64,000 nt of DNA from Apostichopus japonicus (taxonomy: Eukaryota; Echinodermata; Holothuroidea; Aspidochirotida; Stichopodidae): the NCBI RefSeq assembly GCF_037975245.1, contig NC_092577.1, forward strand, positions 22,160,398-22,224,397, given 5' to 3'. The position numbers and the translations under genes were made by a program. Shown here piece by piece: positions 12,800 through 24,359 of the stretch; positions within the stretch are counted from its first letter, which is position 1, and every line of letters starts with the position of its first letter. The notes beneath the pieces were generated by a model, which was not told the origin of the DNA, ran no database searches, and worked only from the letters and a program-made list of their open reading frames with translations.

Positions 12800-14030
12800 A
12801 AACACCTATTTTTGGGGGGGCATCCAAAACGTATAGACTATAACCCCTTCCCGAAAATTAATGCTACCGTATGGGTTGTCTACACGTAGCTACGATTCTT
12901 GTCTTTTACATTGCAAAAATTCAGCCCTGTCACGTACTTTCAGTGGAAAGGAAGGGGTACCCAACAGTGGTACTTTTTTTAACTTTTCAAGACAAAAACA
13001 CCTATTTTTGGCGGAAATAGAAATCATATAGACGAAAAGCCTTTCCCAGTCAGATAATTACACGAAATTGGTGTATAACAAAAACAGGGGTGTCTTCTAC
13101 TCCACGTCTACTTGAGATGTCGATGAGTACTTCAGAGAGGACAGGAGGGGGGGTGGAAAGAGGGGTTTTTCAAAATTTTGCACTTAGGCCTATATAAAGA
13201 ACACGTATGTTTACAGGAGCTTTTGGGACCCCGTATTTTCAAAACGGAAGCAGATATGGACATGGGAGTTGCAGATTTGGGCTCCTGGGCATCGATTAAC
13301 CCATGTGACGTCATTTGAGCCAATTTTGGCAAAAAATATTTTTTTTAGGTGAAAATACTTTTTGTCGCAAAGACGGTAAATGTGTATCTTTTCTGGTAGT
13401 TTGCGACACGCTGATCATGAATCAGAAGTTTATTATTGAATTGGGTGTTGTGTGGGGCAGTGAGAGGCAAAACATCTAGGGAGGGGGCAGGGGCCCGAGT
13501 GGGGTGTCTCCAAAAAGAAACAAATCACATCTAATTTGGTGCTACTATGGGCGCTGATTATGAATCTGAGATTATTTTGGCGGTTCGGAGGCGTGGTGGG
13601 TGGTGGTGGCATGAAATGCCTTCCGGGCGTTCCATGGCGCAAGCTACGGAGACTTTTTGGCTGACTGTTTGGACTTTTTAGGTTAAGACCTACAAGTTTC
13701 ATTCTTTTTTGGAAAGGGGACACCCTAGCGGTGGTACCCTGAAAAGATGGCTGCAATTGGATCACCCAAGTAACCATGGTAACGCTCCAAAGTAGAAGGG
13801 TCGGGATTTTCACGTACATACCGGGGTAGTAACACTAATTATTATGACCTTTTCGGATTTTTTTTTCAAAATGACCTCACTATCACCACGGGAAAGAAAC
13901 ACACCTAGACGTTCTATCCTATTCTGGAAAGCGGACACCCTAGCGGTGGTGCCCTGAAACGATGGGGGTAATCAGACTGAACCAGTAACCATGGTAACGC
14001 TCCAAAGTATAAAAGTCGGTATTTCCACTT
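12800..14030. repeat. Internal duplications of the 3.4-kb block
   Basis: The phrase aacacctatttttgg occurs near 12810 and 12990 with related flanking sequence (atagac followed by cctttccc). A longer duplication links 13708-13818 with 13921-14030: both have acaccctagcggtggt, a following ccctgaaa, and gtaaccatggtaacgctcca. The second pair is about 210 bp apart and clearly homologous. Confidence 0.65.
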
Positions 14031-14340
14031 ATATAGTAATTTAGTGTAAGCAAATAGGTTAATGAATTTTCCATAATTAACCGAATATGCAAATGAACTG
14101 AAATTTATATGACGTCATCGGTATGATGTAAAGGACCAGAAAAAAGTTTGCAGAAGCCCCCCCAAGATTTTCATGGGGGTTGGGGGTCCCCACCCCTAAA
14201 TTCCCCCCCCTCCAATTTTCACCAAACTGGCGCAAATTTGTCGGTGCTGGTGTATCCAATATGATCAATTTCGATCCCCCACCCCCGGGGAAGCATTTTT
14301 TTAAAACATTTTGTAAAGTCCTGACTGTCGTTTTTCATTA

Positions 14341-14458
14341 GGTCACGATTGTCTACTTTAGGTCCTGATTGTCCACTTTTAGGTCCCGAGTGTCCACTTT
14401 CAGGTCCCGACTGTCCATTTTCAGGTCCCGACTGTCCATTTCAAAGTCCCGACTGTTC
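14341..14458. repeat. 21-22-bp tandem repeat at the right end of the inserted block
   Basis: About six copies of the unit aggtcccgactgtccattt (variants cctgatt, ccgagt, ccgact) run head to tail. Two related inverted copies stand at the left end (11003-11045), and a single copy lies at 11211. The arrangement suits subterminal binding sites of a DNA transposon. Confidence 0.65.
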
Positions 14459-14469
14459 GAATGTCTGAA

Positions 14470-16110
14470 CCTGCGATTAGTTCTATTCCGCTTAACAAAA
14501 TCAAATTTTAGGCTAAACACCTTTCCTTTACAATAGGTCCTCACTAATATTATTTTAAACTCTTCATGTGTGTTACGTCCCTTGGAGAGCTGTGAAATAT
14601 TATGCATGCATGGAGTGCATATTCACAGAGTAAAACGGTTTATAATTTTAACAGCTAAACTTAATAGTCAATAAAACCCAGAAAAAGATGGGAAATGACA
14701 TCAGACACACATCTAGATACGGATGACTATAATTTCGAGGAACCAAAGTGACCGAAACTAAATCACTCTTTTTGTTCTTTCCTTAAACCTACGATAAGTA
14801 CTATCGCTTAACAAAATCAAATTGTAGCCTATATGCACATTTCCTTTACAATAGGTCCTCACTAATATATTACATGTATGTTATGTCCCTTCTTCTGCCT
14901 GGAAGAGCTGTGAATATTTATAACATGCATGCATGGAGTGCATATTGACAGAGTAAAGACTAAAACGGTTTATTGTTTTAACAGCTCAACAGCTCGAAAA
15001 AAAGTTCAAATTTAGCCTATACACCTTTCCTTTACAATAGGTCCTCACTAATATATTATCATCTTGTACTCTGCATGTGTGTTATGTCCCTTCTTCTGCC
15101 TGGAAGAGCTGTAAGTATTTATAATATGTAAGAATGGAGTGCATATTGACAGAGTAAAGACTAAAACGGTTTATCGTTTTAACAGCTCAACAGCTCAAAA
15201 AAAAAAAAAATTAGCCTATACAACTTTCCTTTACAATAGGTCCTCACTAATATATGATTATCTTGTACTCTGCATGTGTGTTATGTCCCTTCTTCTGCAT
15301 GGAAGAGCTGTGAATATTTATAATATGCATGCATGGGTGCATATTGACATAATAAAGACTAGAAAGATTCATCGTTATAACAAGTCAATTCAATAGCAAA
15401 TAAAACTGAGTAAAAAAAAGGAACTGACATCTTATACACAATTTAGATACAGATGACTATTCATTCGGGGACCCAAAGTGACCCAAACTATATCACCTTT
15501 TTTTGTTCCTTCCTTGAACCTACGATTAGTCCTATTACGCTTAACAAAATCAAATTTAGCCTTTACACATTTCTTTTACAATAGGTCCTCACTAATATAT
15601 TTTTATCTTATACTCTACGTGTGTGTTATGTCCCTTCTTCTGCCTGGAAGAGCTGTGAATATTTATTATATGTAAGAATTGAGTGCATATTGACAGAGTA
15701 AAGACTAAAACGGTTTATCCTTTTAACAGATCAACTCAGTAGTAAATAAAACTGGGTAAAAGATAGGAACTTACATCAGATACACATCTAGATACGGATG
15801 ACTATTCATACGAGGACCCAAAGTGACCCAAAATGCTATTTTTCTTCTTACCTTAAGCCCGCCATAAGTCCTATTTCGCTCAACAAGAATCAAAGTTTAC
15901 CATACACATTTCGTTTACAATAGGTCCTCAATAATATATTAGTATTATTGTTTACTCTTCATGTGTGTTTTAGAAAGGTTTGCCCACATGGAATGCACAT
16001 TGATGGAATAAAGAGCACAAAGATCATTAATAAAAACGGATTAGGAAGGATTAAATGACATCCTATACACATCTACATACGTATGACTATTCATTCCAGG
16101 ACCTTATATA
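14470..16110. repeat. Right part of the satellite array (~180-350-bp units)
   Basis: The acaataggtcc(t) landmark recurs at about 14532, 14854, 15036, 15233, 15582 and 15919, giving steps of about 322, 182, 197, 349 and 337 bp. Full units end with gacatc-ttatacacatctagatacggatgactattcat and gaggacccaaagtgaccc; the 182- and 197-bp units lack that segment. Apparent ORFs here follow the repeat and are not genes. Confidence 0.8.
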
Positions 16111-16114
16111 TGTA

Positions 16115-18766
16115 AGAAGCATAGAAAGATTAATCGTCTCAATTACTCAACTCCAAAATTGCAAAAGCTAATTACAAAATTAAAAACGGCTTATATGTAC
16201 GGACTGCAATTGCTGACATTGCTCAACAACATTGTCCAACATACATTGAGATTTCTACATGTACATAACAACTCATACCACTCCTCGTATAACGTGTCAC
16301 AGTTGGTCGCACACCCTCTTACAGAGGACATAACTGTCACTCACAACATACAAAATATAAACACAAAATAGAGGGCGCTATACAGATAACACCTATAGTG
16401 TGTGAATAATCCGGCGAAAGTGTGCGAGGCTGTCACACAGATTTTCAATATTACTGCATTCTTGAGGACTTTCTTAAAACTTTCATTTTTGGTCCCTCGG
16501 GGCCCTCGGGGCTGTTTAATGATAAATTCCTCTGAGGACGTGTGTTTAGGTCCTCGCTTGTCTTGAAGTCCTCGCAGTGAAGGTGTGTTGTCAAATGCGA
16601 GTCCTCTGAAGTATACTAGGGCAAACGCACACATACACACACACACACGCCAACCTGAATACATAGGTTCCTTTGCTTTCAGCAAGGAACCAAAAACCAA
16701 CAATTTTCTAGTACGCTTCGCGCCAAACGATGGTGATGCTCCGCTCAGATAGTCGTGCATACAACTTTGCAAATCCTGGCTAAGCCTGTGACTTTTAATG
16801 AAATTCTGTGGGTCAAACTCAAAGCTATTTCGAATGTAAAAAAATTGTTAAGATATTAACAAGAAAAAACTCTTATTTGGAAGATTCCTACATTAGCAAC
16901 TAGCATGATTTCACCTCATTTTGTTTCAAAAGAAAACTTGTTCCTTGTTTCCCAATTTGCACATTGGATATTGCAGTGCTGGTATGCATATTTAGGGGTG
17001 GGGGGGCGTTGATGGAGTGATGTGTATACGCAAATAAGATAATACAATAAGAGTTATAAAGGGTACTAAATATTAGGCTGCATCAGTCCAATCGAATTTC
17101 TGCAAAGTGTCCTTTGATGTCGGTGCCCCCCCCCCCCCAGATTAAAAGTGCTTCAGCCGCCCTTGACCTGGACATCCCCAACATGAGTGTATATAAGAAA
17201 CATTTTCTTTTTCATGGATGGCGGTGGGGGGGGGGGAGTGTCTACAAGCCTAGAAGTACAGGTTTATCATATTCTTTGTCAGACAAATTGCAGTCTCACC
17301 CGACACAGCGACATTATCCCACCTACGAATCGTTGAACAATGTATGTTTTTCTGGAGGTAGCTGAGTACTGTGTTCAAATAATAAATAAGGTAACTAAAT
17401 AGGACCTTACAAAATATATTGTCCCATTTTTCCCCTTCAAAGTGATGTTACCATTTTTTCTTGTAAATTTCTAAAACGTGAGATAATAAAGTAAAGAATG
17501 TTTACATGCAACTTGCAAGGCCTGAGAAGTGCCGTTTCCGGCAATCTGAGAGGCATTGTTTGCCAAAAGATTTATTGTACGCTACGCGCCAACCGATGGT
17601 GGTGCTCCGCTTAGATAGTGTCACGGGAACTTTCGGGCACAAAAAGTTCTGCCCCCCAAACTGAAATGGTCCCGTACGCCTATGATGAGGGGTCATCATT
17701 TTGGTAACTTCTCAAGATTGTCATGGGGGCACATATGACTTTAGACACACTCCTGTGACACACTCCTGTGTCTAACATGTGGTGCTAACCTGCTGAGGTC
17801 CACTTTCAAAAATGTTGTGCCCTCCCACATAGAATATCCTGAAAATGTGATAGGTGTATAGGAAAATTTCTTCCTATGCATCTAAGGGTGCAAGTTTACA
17901 ATTTTTTTGGTGTGCAAACAAAGAATATGATGAAAGTATTAACAGTAAAGTAATTCCTTTTTATCTTGGAAATGTCCATGAAATACCACTATTCCTTACC
18001 TACAGATGCATATCACCACCTTCCTTGTATAAATAAACATGTTTATTTCAATACAGTGCTGCTGTACCAATTTTTTTTTTTTTTTTTTTGGGGGGGGGGT
18101 GTTCATCGGAAGGGGAATATTGATTAAAAAGGGAACATTCATAGACATAACATTCATAGTCCTGTAGGAGCCGCACAAACTCACACAATCTTTATGTGCT
18201 TCCACACCATAGGTCCAATTTATAAACAAAACACTGCTACGTCATGAAGAGGGAATTGATTGGTAAAAGGGGAAGGAATCTAATGACAAATCAACACTTG
18301 CATGCATGGCGATGACCTCACTGCTAAAAGTGACAAATGAGAGCTAAAACAAATATGTGTCTACTGACATTCACAACTAAGACCAGAACCAGTTGTTAGC
18401 ATGTGTTATTCTGCGAAATTTACAGTGCAAGGAACAAGACAAGATAGTGAAATACTATAAATACAATAAAAAATTGGCATGAGAAACTTTCTGCCTTGCG
18501 AAGTCAATCAAAGAATTTATAAAGGGCATTCTGAGGGACCTGGAAATTAAAGAGCAAGAGATCGGCACTGTGTTATAAATCTAGACACATTTTTGCATGA
18601 CACCATGCATACATGATCAGTACCAAACACTAATAATAACTTCAATATCACTAGTTTTTTTGGGGCCCAGATTCAGCATGACTGATAGCAAAATGTTTAC
18701 ACTATAAATTGTTACCTATTTGATACATGTGGAACAAATCTGATGATGTTCACTGACAATAGATTT
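16115..18766. other. No gene seen; dispersed repeat pieces
   Basis: A repeated piece of about 46 bp occurs twice in this stretch: gcgccaaacgatggtgatgctccgc-type sequence at 16704-16755 and again at 17573-17620 (described in two halves: gtacgct[t/a]cgcgcca and gatggtg[a/g]tgctccgct). Poly-C/poly-G runs lie at 17126, 17228 and 18070-18100. No supported exon was found; part of the region below 18767 would be the 3' UTR or 3' flank of the integrase gene. Confidence 0.45.
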
Positions 18767-21700
18767 CTAAAACAGAGATACCACAAAGTCTCTAACAGCC
18801 CTAAAATATGCCGTTCTTTCACTCTTGTTTTGGAGATTTTCAAATCTGTTGAACTGTCCTTCAAGTTCTCTGCTCTGTTCAGCTGAAAGGTGAATTGTCT
18901 GTGGAACATTCACCTGGTGGTCTTCATGTTCACCACCCTCAATATCTTCAACTCCATATTGAACAGTCTCATCCTGTATAAAAGAAAAAAATTAAATCTT
19001 ATCTGATCACCCGATATGCTGAAAGTCCAATTATGGGTTTGTTCAGTAACCATATCAACATGTTTTCATATCATATATTGCTATTGAAAAATTGCACTGG
19101 ATTAAAGGTTTGTGGACATGTAACAGATTCATCTCAAACTCTTGAAAATGAAAATCAAGTGTAAAAGAACAAACTCCTGCCCTATCAAGTGAAAAAACCT
19201 TGTATTGACAATAAATGCATTGGAATGAACAATATATGAAACGAAGGAGTTTAGACTTAAAGGAGATATGTGACGTGGAAAGTTGTATATCGAAACGTGG
19301 GTTACTAATACCAGGGAGGTGTTATTTAAATAACACCTCCCTGTTAATACCATGGATCGAGAAGGAGCTGCAGGCTAAACTATGCTCTTTGAAATTAACA
19401 TGTAGCCGACAATAATCCTGTCTTTCACTCAGAAGTATGTATGCAATGTAACTTAATCCAATTTAATGTTATTAGCATATATTTAAACACAACTTTGCAG
19501 GCTGCTACAAGATTGATTGAAGACATGTTGTCCATGCAGGTGTTTGTGAAACTCTTAAGAAGATGGATTATAAAAGTTCACAGTACACTCAATCGATAAA
19601 ATGTGACAGTTGCAGCTCCTTGCTAATACCAACACATTGCAGCTGTTGCTAGTTTGTAGCACTGTATGATAATTTTATTCGCTGATATAGCTAGGACAAA
19701 AAGTGGAAAACAACATTTATTTTTGTTTTGATCATCACTTCGTTTTGAATCGCAAGTGCATGGTACGTCTATTTCATTCTTCAACGCAAAATGCCAGTAC
19801 GATCACTTCACTTTCATTTTCTACACCTTTTACTGTGTGGTAGTATGAATACGTACTGAGCAGGTGTCAGTCCTTGTCGTATAGGCTCAAGTTATATGCC
19901 TTTTGTGTGATGTGCTAGTAGCACTCTCTGAACCGGGAAGGGCTACATGGTTCGGTCATTTTACACTGCGTCGTTTACTGAAATGTTGTTTTTAGGTGTC
20001 TACAGACCTTTCTAACCAGTTTGCACTCACATCAGTCCTGCACATAAATTCACTCAGTCGGAATTGTCACATTAGCATCTTGTCTGGAAAACTAATATGG
20101 TATGAAATCTATGCAGACGAAAGCCCCTGGCAAACTTTGTCCAGTCAGACGTTAAATACGAAACGTAGCAGATTTAGTCCAGCCAGAAACCTTGCACAGC
20201 TCAAGCCAATAGTGTCGGGTGACGGTCTGCACAGTTGGACCAAATATGTTGTAACACTGGTAGTATATGTTGTGGGTCATAAACATTAGCTGCATGTATG
20301 GTTTTCAACCTTGTTCTTGTGACCGCAATTGGACGCACTTTTTTCTTGGTCACAGCTACACTAAACTAAACATATATGTTTTAAATCATGCTAGTTTTAA
20401 TGAAAGGTAAATAAGTGTGAATGATAATATTTAACTGGTTGCACTCTTATGCTGGTTTCTGAAATTGATACACAACAAGAAAAAGGTTGCATGGGAGATC
20501 CAGTGCATTGGAATACGTACTGGTTTTGTATTTCTTACATGTGCAAAACTGCGTATATATCAATCTCGTTTTCACACATATTGATATGCCAACTCAATTT
20601 ATATTGAACTTGATGTTACCTAATTGTACAAATTAATGAAGCAATCAACTGACTCACATCGTTAAGATAATCGATTGGATAGCCATTATTGGAAGCACTC
20701 GTCCACAACTGCAGTGGTGTTTGGTTTCCAGCAGTTCTGATTTTGTGATGAATGTAAGTTTCTCTAAAAGCCTTAAGGTGTTTATTTATAATTGGCTGGA
20801 ACACATAGTGCAGGGAGAATAGGTCCACATCGCTGCAGCAATCCAACATCCCTTCATCCTCCATGTTATGAAACAAGTCATAGTAGACACTCAAGCATGA
20901 CTGTACAAAGAAAAGGTATTCGGGATTGGTTATAAACTGCACACATATTAATGTTGTCAAATTTACAATACATCTCATATTACATGAATTATTTCAACAG
21001 TAGAGCTTATTGTATTGTTGCAATCTAGTACAATTTCCTCCAAGGTGGTAAGAAAAACAGTATAAGAATTTGAACCAAAGGTGACCATATTTTAAAATCT
21101 GGCATATTTGGGGCCAATACAGCATACCTTTGACGCGTTGGAAATGCCATTTCCTGCAACGTGCGAGACGTTTTAATTCTTCTGCAGAATTTATCTACCC
21201 ATGCAAATTTGAAAATACCACGGCTGGAGTAGGTAACTGCCAGCAGGTATCTCTAAGTATTGTTCAGACAAATAAAACAATCTCAGTTTTATTAATTGAC
21301 ATCGCATTCACCTTGAAAACATCTCGCCAAAGTCGTTCAATCCTCTGGTTGTGAACTGACTTTCCAACAATAAAGCTTCCCCTCCCTGGGCCTCTGAGAG
21401 GATGTGCTAACATGAAATCGCAGACTTTAATGTTTTCACCACCCTTGTCAGACCGGACTCTCTCAGGCAAACCATACTCATCTACAGCGTCGTGAAAAGC
21501 TTTCAAGACAGTAGAAACTTTGTTGTCGGTTGAACACACTAAAAAAACAGGTATTCGGCTGTACCCATCTATACCACCATGAATGAGAAATCGCCACCTG
21601 TAATTTAATCAAATGGAAGCATAAATTAAATGTTTAGACTTGGTTAATACTGCAATTTCTACAGGCATGTAATTTGGAAAATTGAATAATGGAGTAACAT

Positions 21701-24359
21701 TTTTTGCAGTATATTGTGTGCATATACATGAATGTGTAACCCAGATGATTGCAACATGTTATTTTAGCAGTGCATATTGTACATGAATATACTTGATGTC
21801 CTGCTTGGTATAATACTTTGGATTGGCTGTGATGAATATGTATTACCAATATTTATTTTGTAAAGGTTGGCAGAGCGAAATCACTGGAATGAAAACCATT
21901 ACCATGTTACATCATCAGTGCTTATTAGGTGCAATAGTCCCATACCAGGTACATACATTTTCTATATACTGCATATATGATTATTGATACCTTTATGGTA
22001 AGGATCTGTTAATTAAAGGAAAGTACAGGTGAAACAGGGCTACATGAATGTCCTGTCAGTAGTCTTCGGATTAATGTCACGCTAAATACTTAGGTCAAAC
22101 AGTGAGAAGATGACATTTGTTGTTTTGAGTGCCAAGCACTGAAAATTCAAATCAATTTATTTCATTTAACAATTGAGGTCAAATGGGGTTACTTATTGAA
22201 AGGGTGGTTCTACTTCACCTTATTGATAATGACATGGGATCACTCAAACTTGTGACTTAACAATGGTGCCTAATTTGCATTTAGTTCAAAATGTGATAGA
22301 CACAACTACTTTGGGACAGTGTGGGGAATGGGTGTGCTGCGAGAATCCTCTTTATACCACCTTACTTTCAATGTAAACCAACCTTATAAGCTTATGATTG
22401 CCATCAATATGCCATAGTGCATTTGGCCCTGCTACACTATATTCCCTCCTTTTCAGTGCGGTTTTCCTCCGCATTTCAACACCTGGAGAGAAGTTTAAAA
22501 TGGTAGATAATGCCACAATATGAACAGATATTCCACAGTACTATATTATTGATATTGACATTTGACAGGCCTAATTGAAATAAGCCTCAAAAAGGGCATG
22601 GCAAAAGTCGGTAGTTTCTAGTGGAGAAGGGCATCATGGCAAATGGGAAGGGTATGGGGGTATGGTGGCAAAAAAGAATCGGAGAAAGGGCAAGATGGCA
22701 TTTTTCGTCTAAAGAAAAAGTGTTATGGGGCACCAATTGCAAAGGGCATGGTGGCAAATTTTAGCCATCGGTTGGGTGTCTTTTTCAGGGGCATTGTGGC
22801 AAACATGGAGAGCACAGTGGCTTTTTGCCATCGGTGCCACCGGTTATGTCAAGCCCTGGCAGTAAATTATCATTAAAAAAAATATAGGATATATGACACA
22901 TTCATTCTGTCATTGTTATATATTCATCTAGCAGCAGGCCCCATCTAGAGGGAGGTGAGCTATAGGACATCATATGTCCAGCCCTGTGACCATTTTTTCC
23001 CTTTTGTTTACTCTGTTAAGTCACATTGCCTTAAAAGAGCAATCCCTTTCACTCAGTTCTGCTTTTTTACATATTTACATTCATTCTATGACATATAGGT
23101 CTATCTTCACTGTATTTGGTGATATTAAAGCATGATATGATATGAAATAAACTAATTTGTTTCTCCTAGCCTTTTCATAATTTGTTTGCAGGATTTTTTC
23201 GCATTGTTTGAGGGGCCTGTAGGATTGGTGTGCATGAGGTTCCTTCATCAAACCTTCAATTTAATCATCTTACGTCTTATTTAAGCCTTTATCGGTGTAT
23301 AACCTCTTTCCAAATTCTAATAAATCAATTAAAGAAACCTTGAGGGTCTACTCTTCTGATTGCCTGACGAATCCTTTCTCTGGGAATACAAATTCCTTTG
23401 CTTTCCAATGCACCTGACACCATTTTTTCCCCATGCGTTGGACTCTGTAGTAGTATTTCCGATACCATGTCATCTAGTTGTGCATCTGCATTAAAATAAT
23501 GATGAAGAAACATATTCTTCAATACTCTGTTGATTCAAATTACTATTTTACAGTTTATACCTTTAAGGTCTGTGGCAAAAAGAAAATAGCATATAGTAAG
23601 GCACAGCTGGGGAATCAAAAGCATTCTTGACATTTCAATGATGGGGAAATTGCTGCTTGTGAATAATAGTGTGTATAACAATATCAAGAGTTAAAAACTG
23701 AAGCTATATTAAGCACGTTCTTGGGGATCGATGGTTCCACCTGCTGGGGCTTCGAAATTTTGTTGCTTTGCTACCACTGGATTTTATTTTTGTGATGCCC
23801 AATGGTCGCAGACAATGGTGTTTAAAGTATTAGTAATGTATAGGCAAGGAGAACGGGAACATTTCTACAGGAAGCCTGATACTCCTAGTCCTACGCATAC
23901 TAAGCTCTGCATACACACATAACTGTGCCAAATCTAAATTAAAACGGTAACTTATGTTTGGGTTCTTAAGTTATGCTCGGAATTAATCCATGACCTAGTA
24001 CTTTATTACGCCTATATCCAGGCCATTTGTAGAACACCTAAAATGCATACGTTACCAGACCTGTATATAATTTAAAGAAGTAACAGTTTTGGAATATCAT
24101 TTAAATTAGAGAATAGGCCTAGCCGAAGCCTGGCCTAGCATGTAGAAATAGCCTAGAAATCGTAACTTTACCACATTAACAGTAGCACCTCACCAGTCTT
24201 TTCTGAATTTAAGTCTTTCTTTCTCAGCTGTAAATCACGTCTTCTCCTCTTCACAGTATTTTCACTGACACTCAACATTTCTGCCATTTGTCGATTTTTG
24301 AAACCCATCTTCACATATTCCTCCACTTTTTCATCTATTTCATATGACATTTTGAACAT
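18767..24359 (-). CDS. Integrase-core (rve-type) domain protein, 382 aa, six exons
   Basis: Exons on the minus strand: 24359-24194, 23485-23339, 22482-22383, 21597-21312, 20900-20658 and 18973-18767. All five joins keep phase (1, 1, 2, 0, 0) with GT-AG signals, giving 383 codons including TAG. Residues about 15-45 are a helix-turn-helix ([20 protein letters not shown]). The integrase fold shows D in WHIDGNHK, D in [10 protein letters not shown] and E in [11 protein letters not shown], with 36 residues between the last two, so the DDE triad is complete. The C-terminal part ([20 protein letters not shown]) also fits a family I recall in fish, echinoderms and corals (integrase core proteins, possibly Pfam rva_4). 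Members resemble retroelement or Ginger-type integrases but stand as single host-like genes. No lesion is visible; an alternative start at 24350 is possible. Confidence 0.85.
19312..19343. repeat. Perfect 32-bp palindrome in an intron
   Basis: The half cagggaggtgttattt is followed with no spacer by its exact reverse complement. TAATACC also occurs just outside on both sides as a direct repeat (19306 and 19346). It would form a spacer-less cruciform or hairpin in the last intron of the integrase gene. Confidence 0.85.
22590..22862. repeat. Short degenerate repeats of the agggcatggtggcaaa type
   Basis: At least six loosely spaced copies of gggcat(g/c)(g/a)tggcaaa lie between 22597 and 22800 in the intron between integrase exons C and B. 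The right end reads gccaccggttatgtcaagccctggc, which looks like the terminus of a repeated element; the opposite end is not clear. Confidence 0.5.

Larger units (their letters stand above)
10996..14466. mobile_element. 3.4-kb ORF-less insertion with inverted terminal repeats
   Basis: The block is inserted inside one satellite unit: the left flank stops at ctttcaaccct and the right flank resumes with gaacctgcgattag, whereas an undisturbed unit (15510-15530) reads straight through. Positions 11003-11023 and 14377-14397 are perfect 21-bp inverted repeats. No ORF exceeds about 130 codons and none resembles a known protein. The interior has five exact TGACGTCA palindromes, two DR1 hormone-receptor-type sites and two internal ~180-210-bp duplications. 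It looks like a non-autonomous mobile element, or a regulatory DNA block carried by one. The superfamily is unknown. Confidence 0.55.

Noticed and set aside
15139..15675. Repeated short ORFs with similar residues
   Set aside because: They follow the satellite units and have no start or splice context.
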